Below are positions 11,880 to 19,480 of a DNA stretch of 64,000 nucleotides, in pieces. Source of the stretch: Epithemia pelagica (Eukaryota; Bacillariophyta; Bacillariophyceae; Surirellales; Surirellaceae); assembly GCA_946965045.2 (NCBI GenBank), contig OX337236.1:1550001-1614000 (forward strand). Reading direction: 5' to 3'. A model generated the notes under the pieces. It searched no databases, was not told the DNA's origin, and worked only from the letters and a program-made list of their open reading frames with translations. How positions within the stretch are numbered: position 1 is the first letter of the stretch; each line of letters opens with the position of its first letter. A program made the translations under genes and the position numbers.

Positions 11880-12300
11880 AACTTGAATGTAGATTGATTA
11901 TTCACTTTTCCAATCAGTTTAGAATTAAATTAAGAATTAACGATTCACTTCACGACATATACACAATTGAATTAATCTTGAAAGTGTACTAATTTACGGA
12001 TAGTAAATGAACTTAATTACCAAAGTCAATTATGTTTACAATCAATAAATTCACTTAACTTTACTATTCCCCTATTTCATACCCTTTGAATTGAATTCAA
12101 TTCCCAATTCCCTTTTCGAACCAATTGGAATTAAATTCCAATCCCAATTCCCTTTTCGAACGAATTTGAATTGAATGAATCATTCTCAATTCACACCACC
12201 ATTCAGAATAAATGAATTACACATTCACCAATTCCATTCATTCTCTGAATTATGACTCACAGTCACACACTGTACTCCTTATCCTTTCTCCACCATTATA
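11880..12300. repeat. hAT left subterminal AATT-rich zone
   Basis: Many copies of GAATTGAATT, CAATTCCCAATTCCC and CCCTTTTCGAAC-type words, two of them within larger direct repeats at about 12097-12124 and 12144-12165. The right subterminal zone (18560-18890) contains inverted versions (GGGAATTGGGAATTGAATT). Such clusters bind transposase in characterised hAT elements; the binding role here is inference. Confidence 0.7.
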
Positions 12301-12341
12301 GTCGTACAACATACAACTAAGAAGATGTTAGGTACGCCTGT

Positions 12342-14399
12342 ATGTTTCAGTATCGACAAACAGCAACACACTCCTTTGTGGAACTTGTCCATATTCCTGA
12401 TGTCTTCCATCTTACACCATTGTACATCGTATACTCTCAGTCGTCACATTTTATCGTACCTATTGTCTCAATGAGCTCCCAACAATACCCAAGTAGTTGT
12501 CGCCCAACAATATCTTTGTCAAGCATATGCTCTCCTGTTGTTTCTCTCTCTCAAGCTCCACACTCATTTTTCAAATTCATTCGAGAAGAACTCCCAGACT
12601 TGTCAACCATGTCTTTTGATTTGAGAATGGAAGCAATACAAGACACCATTCTTGTTTGGCTCATTCGAGAAGATGCTTCAATTCGCTACACTTCGTGCTC
12701 TCTTGATATTCTGACAAGCCATCCATGTCAGATCAAGCCATCTCTTTCTATGGACCAATCCATCTACCTTATCTCATTACTGGTTCACCATGGTTTATAT
12801 CCCTCGCAAGAAATTCCCACCAACTTCCTGTTGAGCAACCCCAAGTTCAAAATGAGCCGGCCTAAAGATGATTTCCCAGTATTGCACCTCCACTGCAGCT
12901 GTCAACCTATATACGAAGTCAACACCGAAGACATTGGATACAAAGAAGCAATTGAATATGTATTATTGAATGGGCAAATTGATACTCAAGAAGACCTCAA
13001 TGTTCAATCGATGGAAGACTATACTCTGGAGTGGATGATACATCGTGATGCACTCATTTCTGTTTCTACATCACACAACAGAACAATTCACCCAGTCTCT
13101 ATCGATCCTCTCTTACAATGCATTGCTACATCAATGTTGTCCCAAATATCCAACAAGATTATATCCCAAGGAGATCCAACCATTCTGTCTACTCCAGTAA
13201 CTACTCCTCCAGATTCGATTGAACCTGCTAATTCCTTCCCCATTGATGGACCATCTCCACCCACATCACCATCTCAATCGACAAAACCATCTCCAGTCAA
13301 TGCAAAACACAACTCATCATCACAAGAAATCGCTGTTGCAAAGCCAAAACCTGACACTCCGACAAAGCGATCTTCTGTTGCCAAACACAGCAACCCACCA
13401 TATTCTCAGATTATGACTCGCAAACAATATGCCACCGCCGCCAACCTCCTCATTAAAGCATCCAGAGCAAGGCGACAAATCTGCTACAAAGATAAGAACA
13501 ATATTCGACACATGCCTGGTCAACCTGTTCGTTTGAAACCCAATGATCTCTCCTTGTACAACAAAACAAAAAGTTCCCCCCCCACAATATCTGAACAGAC
13601 TTTGAGAAAGAGGGTTGTCGACTTGCAGTATTTGAAAAAGCTTCATGAACATTTCCTTTCCAAAGGTCTGGAAGCTCCAAGAGACAGTTGGGAAGACTGG
13701 ATTAACGACCATCTCTCACCAGAATCCGACCGAGCCTTCATGTGCTTGGTTGTGATTCTTATGAGTTCCAACACAAGCGACAAACAATTAGCTAAAGTGG
13801 TACCCACTTTGTTCCAATGTGGGTTTGTCTCTAGTCGGGCAACCAGTGACATTGCACTCAACTATGGGATGAACGCTGTATGTTCCCTATTGGCAGAGAC
13901 TGGTCTATATTATAAGAATGCTGAGGCTATCGTCAACGCAGCAGACTACTTCATCCAACGGCATTCTGGAATTATACCAGAAACCATTACGGTGCAAGAA
14001 CTAATGTGTCTGCATGGGGTTGGGTACAAGACTGCCACAATTGTCTTGGCATTTGCATTTCAAAGAATTGACGGAATTCCAACTGATGTGCATGTACATC
14101 GCTGCTCTCGAGCCCTGGGATGGATCCCCAAATCATGCAACGACCCAGACATGTGCTCGGCTTTGTTGGAGTCTTGGATTCCAAAGGAGTACTGGGAATG
14201 GGTCAACCCAATGTTTGGAGCGCTCGGGCAACTAATACAAGACCCAAAGACACGTCACCAATGTTCAGAAATCCAGATGGATTTCACAGTCCGTCGTCTT
14301 GACAAAGACCATAAGAAGAAACTCTTAGACAGCAAAGAGATCTACAACCTACACAACAATTTCCTTCATTTGTATCGGTCCTATTGCAGTTCCTCATGA
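12342..14399 (+). CDS. Endonuclease III-like HhH-GPD DNA glycosylase carried by the hAT element
   Basis: 685 aa from the ATG at 12342; a later start at 12471 (MSSQQYPS) is equally possible. The C-terminal third (about residues 460-625) aligns by eye with E. coli Nth: LMSSNTSD for LLSAQATD, ETGLYYKNAEAIVNAA for the 'GLYNSKAENI' helix, then CLHGVGYKTATIVLAFAF, the helix-hairpin-helix with the Schiff-base Lys (residue 563), and GIPTDVHVHRCSRALGW with the catalytic Asp (residue 582). A bifunctional glycosylase/AP lyase is therefore predicted. The C-terminal C-x6-C-x2-C-x5-C iron-sulfur loop is absent. The N-terminal 330 residues are novel and contain an internal repeat (LVWLIREDASI and LEWMIHRDALI), followed by a Pro/Thr/Ser linker. 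The coding strand is notably poor in G and rich in A and C. Confidence 0.85.
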   Translation: MFQYRQTATHSFVELVHIPDVFHLTPLYIVYSQSSHFIVPIVSMSSQQYPSSCRPTISLSSICSPVVSLSQAPHSFFKFIREELPDLSTMSFDLRMEAIQDTILVWLIREDASIRYTSCSLDILTSHPCQIKPSLSMDQSIYLISLLVHHGLYPSQEIPTNFLLSNPKFKMSRPKDDFPVLHLHCSCQPIYEVNTEDIGYKEAIEYVLLNGQIDTQEDLNVQSMEDYTLEWMIHRDALISVSTSHNRTIHPVSIDPLLQCIATSMLSQISNKIISQGDPTILSTPVTTPPDSIEPANSFPIDGPSPPTSPSQSTKPSPVNAKHNSSSQEIAVAKPKPDTPTKRSSVAKHSNPPYSQIMTRKQYATAANLLIKASRARRQICYKDKNNIRHMPGQPVRLKPNDLSLYNKTKSSPPTISEQTLRKRVVDLQYLKKLHEHFLSKGLEAPRDSWEDWINDHLSPESDRAFMCLVVILMSSNTSDKQLAKVVPTLFQCGFVSSRATSDIALNYGMNAVCSLLAETGLYYKNAEAIVNAADYFIQRHSGIIPETITVQELMCLHGVGYKTATIVLAFAFQRIDGIPTDVHVHRCSRALGWIPKSCNDPDMCSALLESWIPKEYWEWVNPMFGALGQLIQDPKTRHQCSEIQMDFTVRRLDKDHKKKLLDSKEIYNLHNNFLHLYRSYCSSS

Positions 14400-14542
14400 G
14401 TCAATTTCTTATTAGTTACTATCTGTTTTTCCTTGTTTGTTCTTTTTCTTTTTGGTTCTCGCATGTATCTTGTATGTAGTCGTTCTCGTATGTAGTCGTA
14501 TGTAGTCTTTTTCGTTTTCTGTTCCGTCATGTTCTGTATTTA

Positions 14543-17500
14543 TCAGTGGTCTTCATTACTGTTATTGGTGCGGCGTCGCGGACTTGTCCTTCGTTGTTGT
14601 TGTCGTTGTTCTTCTTGCTGCTCTCCGATGTGTTCTGCAGGAGGTGGTTTCTTTGCTCTCGACGATTTGGACTTGGACTTTGTTCGAGATGCCGATTCTT
14701 GAATGGATTGTTGGCGCACTCTTTTGGAAGATGCACTCGTTTGAGTTGTTGCCTTCCTTTTTGATAAGGTGGTGGATCGTTGGGTTGTTGGTGTGGTACT
14801 GTGTGTAGCAGGAGTTGTCGTCGAAACGATTCCTGTCACACTTCCTTGAACACTTCCACTGGTACTGTTGCCTTGATCTGTCGTCGATGTAGTGGGATTC
14901 ATTGTTCGATTTGAAGATGCAGAAATACTAGAACCAGCCATCAAGTTCATTTGTTGTAGTTTGACCGCCTCAATGATGCAAGCATCACTATCTGACTGAA
15001 ATGGGTCCTTGTCTTTGCCAAGACGACCCATGCATTCCATTTGTTCCTTGTCCCCTTCGTCCACGATATCAATGAGCACTACGTCATCGAATTTTTGTAC
15101 CAAATCCAGATTAGAATCACTGCATTTGTATTCGTATTCTGAACCAACAATCCCATCGTTCCCTTCGTCTTCATCAAGTTCAATTTGTTCCCGGGCCTTG
15201 TGGTGCTTCTGCATATCTTTTACACCCTTCAAAATGGTTTTCAGACGTTTCATATGACCTTGAGTGGTCCCTTCAGCAATGGAATCCCATACCGAGACTT
15301 CATCGGTTCCCTGCTCATGTTCCTCAACAGCTTCATTTTGTTCTTCATTATCTTCGCCACTGCCGTAGTCAGTTCCATTGTTGTCTTCATCGTCATCGTC
15401 ATCAACCACGGAGATTACTTCCGCCTCTATTTCGGCCTGGGCCTCGTCTATCTCTTGGCTTGAAGCTGTTCTTTGTTGGTTCTGCAGTTGCTCCTGTGGA
15501 CTTATCTGGCGCTGTGTGGCATTACTCCTAACTTGCTCCTCGGCCTTACCCCTGGTTTGCGCTTCGTCCTCGTTCTCTGTGGTGTGTTGAGATTTCTTTT
15601 TCAGGGTCATTTCATTAACCTCAATCTCTCCACGAACCTTTCTTGTTACCATCTCCATGGTGCGAATCTCGAAATGTTTCTTGAGCTCGTTCCTCATCAA
15701 TCTATTGCTATCAAACCATGAGGAGAAAGAAAATATCCTCTCTTGGAAAGCGTTTGTAGAAGGCTTCGAGAGCCACACGAGGGCACTTGGGAAAATCATC
15801 CTGAAATTACTCTTGTTCGCCTGCCACCACTGTAAGACATCAAAATACTTGCCCACACTGTTGAAATCTTGATCATTACATGCCCGTCTGAACTTTTTCT
15901 TTTCTTGAGGCGTCCATTTTGGTGACTTTTCAGAAAAAAGAACGGTGGGATACTCCCTAATCAACGATTCCCAGGAACTGTGGATAATGCGCTGACAGTA
16001 ATCCTTGAACCCCTTGAATTCGTTGTTACATTGTTCTCTAAAGCTCTTCTTCTGCTCGTCCAACGTGTTAAGATTGTTGTTTTCCACGCACGTGCTGTCT
16101 TCATTCTCTCCATGATTCCGAAAAATATTGAACACATCGTCATCATCCGAGTCGTCGTCTTCTATATCTACAACCTCCTCATTGGCTGTCTCGGCCATTG
16201 GGGCTGGTCCATTCATTGCCAACCTTTCAGGAGTAGAAAACTTTGCTACCATGTCATCAACAAATTGTTTTTGGATTCTGGAGACGTCGTAGTCGTCGTA
16301 GATCTTGATTTTTTTCAGGATGTACGGTGCCATGTAGCAGAGAAACGGATGACCGCAGATAGCATTCTCTGCATGGACGTCGTCACCATTCATCATGTAG
16401 GTGCGAAATTCACGTAGAAGCCGGTTAATAAGCATCCGTGAGGCGGGCAGTAAATCTGCAAACTTGATATTTTTCCTTTTGGAACGGAGTTTCTCTATGG
16501 TTAACCTGGCATCCCAACGTTGGAACTCTGTGTCTAGTTCTGTGGGGTTCACAAGCAGAACAGAGACACCGTTGTCTTTGTGATATTTAATTCCATGATG
16601 GCAACCAAAGATTTCCAGCAAAGAGCCTGCAGCAGAGGAAGGATCATCTGCTTGTAAGGACATGGCGCATTTCTTGAGTGGAGAAAGAATTCCTTCGAAT
16701 TCTGCTATGGCCTGCCAGTCCTCCTTGGACAGATAATTTTCGCGGAAGTCTTTGTCTACAGAAAACTCTTGTGAATTGTAGTCATCCATGACGTACTTAT
16801 CACGTAGGAGATCATGGAATGTGAGAGCGCATCCGAGAACCCTGGTTGTGTTCGGCATACGGATCTCCACTACAACTTGGTGATTTTTTGTTGCGTAGTC
16901 CCTCAATGCCTGGAATCTCTTCTTTCTCTTTGTCATCAGGATTGAAGCTAACTTCAAGGCTTTCTTGTATGTGTCCACAAATCCGGGAAACTGGTCGATT
17001 ACCCTTCCCCCCCTTCGTCGTATAGCCAAGCCGGTGGCGTGCTTAAGAATTAATTCCGCACGATGCATATCGCACTTTCCTCCAGTCTGATTTCCCACAA
17101 TGTACTTTCCGGCAAGGACTGCCGAATTTGTATTGTCGTTTACGGAAGAGGAGAGGTCAGACTGCGTAATTCCAACGGTTGTGAGGATTTTTAGTGTGTG
17201 GGTCGCCACTTGGGCTGCTGTGTGGCCGTCTGTTTCGCAGAGACCTACGGGAATCTTGTAAAACACGCAATTCCTGGGGTCAATCAGCATTAGGCACAAT
17301 CCAAGGATGTCTTTTCGATGGCCTTGCCATATGTCATGACAAATTGTGGCGAAGGGAATTGTTTTGCCACAAATTAGCTTGTAGGCCATCCGGACATTCA
17401 GGCATAGGGAGGAAACAGTTTGGAGAAAATTGTTGTAGGAATCAAGTCGCTTGCGTATGATGGCTTTGTTGCTCATGACACAATCTTTTGTCGACAGCTT

Positions 17501-18388
17501 CTGGGCGTTAAGAATGGCGAATTCCAGCATAGCTCGGAAGGACTTCTTTTCCACTGTTGAAGTGGGTAAGCCGTTGTCGTTGACAAACTGGTAGATTGAT
17601 TGTTGAAACTTGATTCTAGCCTCGTCCTTTGACATCATGGAACCCTTGTAGGATGTCATAAGTGGTTGGTTGCTTTCTACATTGGACTTCGGTCCAATTT
17701 TTTTTTTTCGTTCCATTTCTTCTTTCACATGCGGGTGAAAAGAATCCATATGTTGGCTAACATTCGAAGAGGAGCCACTTTTCTTCTGCTTGCTGACACC
17801 ACAGAGGATGGTAGAGGCGATAAAAGACTTCTCTGGGTCTTCAAAGCAAATCGGGCACACCACAAGACGCTTACATATGGATCCCCATGACTTTTTGGGT
17901 GCTGTTTGGTCCTCTTTTGATGCTTGGTTGAGTACAGCAAAGCATCGAGAAATACCTTCCATTTTGCTAACTTCTTTGGTGTCAAGTCTTGCTTGTAATT
18001 CTGTTAACTGGCAAAAGTCCAAGTGTCTCACTGTTCCCCAGTAGGTATTCAGATTCTTGAAATGCTCTCTCGGTGGACTTTTGAGGAAGGGGACATAGTC
18101 TTTCTCTTTCTTGATTTCTTGATGAATTGCTTCGGTTCGTTGGGCTTGGGTAGGGTGTTGCCTATTCTGTTGATTGTTGTTCCCTTGGGGGGCTAAAGCA
18201 GCGGGTGGGTTCTCGTCTTGCTGTGCAGGTGGAGGGTCTGGGTTCTCTGCTTGTGTGGGATGAGCCGGGGGTGTCTCCTCTTGTTCTGCCATCGTCGGTT
18301 GTGTTGACATGATGGTAGATCCAGACAGGGTGGACAAGGATGCTGGGCTTTGAAGATGATTAAGAGGCACAATCAAGCCAGACACCAT
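14543..18388 (-). CDS. hAT transposase with BED-type zinc finger
   Basis: 1,281 aa from the ATG at 18388; an in-frame ATG at 18309 (MSTQPTMAEQ) is an alternative. After a Pro/Gln-rich leader comes a BED-like finger (CPICFEDPEKS... HMDSFH). The catalytic region shows NDNTNSAVLAGK, then the hallmark CDMHRAELILKHATGL (C-x2-H insertion-domain motif of hAT), and the C-terminal dimerisation region FDVLQWWQANKSNFRMIFPS followed by NAFQERIFSFSS (catalytic Glu and hATC motif). The last 330 residues form an unusual tail: acidic and Asp-rich first, then Ser/Thr-rich, then basic (SKRKATTQTSASSKRVRQQS) with likely nuclear localisation signals. The frame is uninterrupted. The gene ends 143 bp from the convergent glycosylase gene. 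Confidence 0.93.
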   Translation of the reverse strand: MVSGLIVPLNHLQSPASLSTLSGSTIMSTQPTMAEQEETPPAHPTQAENPDPPPAQQDENPPAALAPQGNNNQQNRQHPTQAQRTEAIHQEIKKEKDYVPFLKSPPREHFKNLNTYWGTVRHLDFCQLTELQARLDTKEVSKMEGISRCFAVLNQASKEDQTAPKKSWGSICKRLVVCPICFEDPEKSFIASTILCGVSKQKKSGSSSNVSQHMDSFHPHVKEEMERKKKIGPKSNVESNQPLMTSYKGSMMSKDEARIKFQQSIYQFVNDNGLPTSTVEKKSFRAMLEFAILNAQKLSTKDCVMSNKAIIRKRLDSYNNFLQTVSSLCLNVRMAYKLICGKTIPFATICHDIWQGHRKDILGLCLMLIDPRNCVFYKIPVGLCETDGHTAAQVATHTLKILTTVGITQSDLSSSVNDNTNSAVLAGKYIVGNQTGGKCDMHRAELILKHATGLAIRRRGGRVIDQFPGFVDTYKKALKLASILMTKRKKRFQALRDYATKNHQVVVEIRMPNTTRVLGCALTFHDLLRDKYVMDDYNSQEFSVDKDFRENYLSKEDWQAIAEFEGILSPLKKCAMSLQADDPSSAAGSLLEIFGCHHGIKYHKDNGVSVLLVNPTELDTEFQRWDARLTIEKLRSKRKNIKFADLLPASRMLINRLLREFRTYMMNGDDVHAENAICGHPFLCYMAPYILKKIKIYDDYDVSRIQKQFVDDMVAKFSTPERLAMNGPAPMAETANEEVVDIEDDDSDDDDVFNIFRNHGENEDSTCVENNNLNTLDEQKKSFREQCNNEFKGFKDYCQRIIHSSWESLIREYPTVLFSEKSPKWTPQEKKKFRRACNDQDFNSVGKYFDVLQWWQANKSNFRMIFPSALVWLSKPSTNAFQERIFSFSSWFDSNRLMRNELKKHFEIRTMEMVTRKVRGEIEVNEMTLKKKSQHTTENEDEAQTRGKAEEQVRSNATQRQISPQEQLQNQQRTASSQEIDEAQAEIEAEVISVVDDDDDEDNNGTDYGSGEDNEEQNEAVEEHEQGTDEVSVWDSIAEGTTQGHMKRLKTILKGVKDMQKHHKAREQIELDEDEGNDGIVGSEYEYKCSDSNLDLVQKFDDVVLIDIVDEGDKEQMECMGRLGKDKDPFQSDSDACIIEAVKLQQMNLMAGSSISASSNRTMNPTTSTTDQGNSTSGSVQGSVTGIVSTTTPATHSTTPTTQRSTTLSKRKATTQTSASSKRVRQQSIQESASRTKSKSKSSRAKKPPPAEHIGEQQEEQRQQQRRTSPRRRTNNSNEDH

Positions 18389-18475
18389 GTGTTGCAAGTT
18401 GCAAGCTGCAACATACAATGAACTGTTGAAGGATTGGTGGATGGACGGTAGAGGTGAGAGGTAAGAGAGTGTCAC

Positions 18476-18905
18476 AAGTCACAAAGATGAGGCGGTTGAA
18501 GGTAGGGTCACTGTGTGATATTGTATAGAAACGTAATTCACATGACACATTGGGGGGAGAATGGTAATTCCATCTGTGCGTAGGAGAAAATTGATTGGAT
18601 TCTCAAATTCTTATAGTGAGTAAGAAGGAATTGGATTGGATTGGGAATTGATATCGTCTGATAAAGTGAATTGAAGGGAATTGGGAAGTGTCTATTTTAG
18701 AGAATTGGGAATTGAATTAGGGAATTGACATTCCCCGTCTGAGATGATGAGACTTGAATCGGAATAGTGAATCCAAGAAAAAATCGGTATTGAGTTGAGT
18801 GGATTGTGAAATTCAATGAAAGTAAAGGAGGAGGATTTCAATTGAATGGCTTAATTCAAGCTAAATTTAAGTTACATTCCCTAAAGTCATTAAAGTCCCA
18901 CTTTT
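18476..18905. repeat. hAT right subterminal AATT-rich zone
   Basis: Upstream of the transposase gene, with many GAATTGGGAATTG-type words. It also must hold the transposase promoter, although no box is evident. Confidence 0.65.
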
Positions 18906-18921
18906 TGAATTCCAGACCCTG
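18906..18921 (-). repeat. hAT right terminal inverted repeat
   Basis: Reads CAGGGTCTGGAATTCA on the minus strand, matching 11848-11863 at 15 of 16 positions. Confidence 0.93.
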
Positions 18922-18929
18922 CTAACGCC
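18922..18929. repeat. right target-site duplication of hAT element
   Basis: CTAACGCC, identical to 11840-11847. Confidence 0.95.
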
Positions 18930-19178
18930 GTCCTTACGCATTCGCAAAACAAATCCAAAAGACCGCGCCTGTCCCCCATCCTGTCCCCCATCCTCCCCCA
19001 CTCTTCACTTAGAAAAATTGAATACTAAAACTTTTGGTACCAGGGAAGCGACCTTTTACGCAAGAATACCGTTAGAGTCGAACGCCCGTCCATCATGTCG
19101 AACGCCCGCCTGACATATTCGAAACTGAAGGCTGGCCTCTACACTAGCATAAGTAAAACACTATCCCTAATGAATTTC

Positions 19179-19202
19179 CTGGATTTGTTCGAACAAATCC
19201 AG
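19179..19202. repeat. 24-bp perfect palindrome
   Basis: CTGGATTTGTTC followed directly by its reverse complement. It is centred on TTCGAA, about 290 bp upstream of the cullin ATG. It could be a dimeric factor site; no named factor is assigned. Confidence 0.75.
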
Positions 19203-19350
19203 AGTTCTGGATTGGTTGGAACAAATCCGGAAATGCTCTTTTACCCGGATATGTGACGTCAACGTGACGCAAAATGCTGACGTGCACGAAATTTTGATTT
19301 GGTTTTGCGAGCTAAAGGATTGGCAAAGTCCAAACCACGGTCCGCGATTT

Positions 19351-19378
19351 GTGGGCAGTGGGCAGTGGGCAGTGGGCA
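19351..19378 (+). repeat. GTGGGCA tandem repeat, four copies
   Basis: Four perfect 7-bp units. Confidence 0.85.
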
Positions 19379-19480
19379 GCACTCTATTATTGCTTGTGTT
19401 GCAATCAAAAGAGGTCCTGGTTGTCAATGGGAAGTCCAAGAAACCAATAACATCTTCATCTGCGTACTCAAATCATCACC

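Larger units (their letters stand above)
11848..18921. mobile_element. Complete hAT-superfamily DNA transposon, 7,074 bp
   Basis: The element starts CAGGGTCTGGAAGTCA (11848-11863) and ends with the inverted copy of CAGGGTCTGGAATTCA (18906-18921): 15 of 16 positions match, and the CAGGG terminus is typical of hAT elements. A perfect CTAACGCC duplication flanks it. It encodes a BED/hAT transposase on the minus strand (14543-18388) and an HhH-GPD DNA glycosylase on the plus strand (12342-14399), convergent with 143 bp between the stops. The 470-500 bp subterminal zones (11864-12341 and 18476-18905) are very AT-rich and crowded with AATTC/GAATT words. Both reading frames are intact, so the copy looks recent and possibly autonomous. 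Superfamily assignment rests on termini, TSD and transposase together. Confidence 0.95.
18930..19480. other. cullin-3 upstream region
   Basis: 551 bp between the hAT element and the cullin start. It contains a 24-bp perfect palindrome (19179-19202), an imperfect second copy (about 19206-19230) and a four-copy GTGGGCA tandem repeat (19351-19378). Confidence 0.6.

Noticed and set aside
19179-19202. Heat-shock element
   Set aside because: TTC and GAA are directly adjacent rather than separated by two bases, so the classic nTTCnnGAAn spacing is not met.
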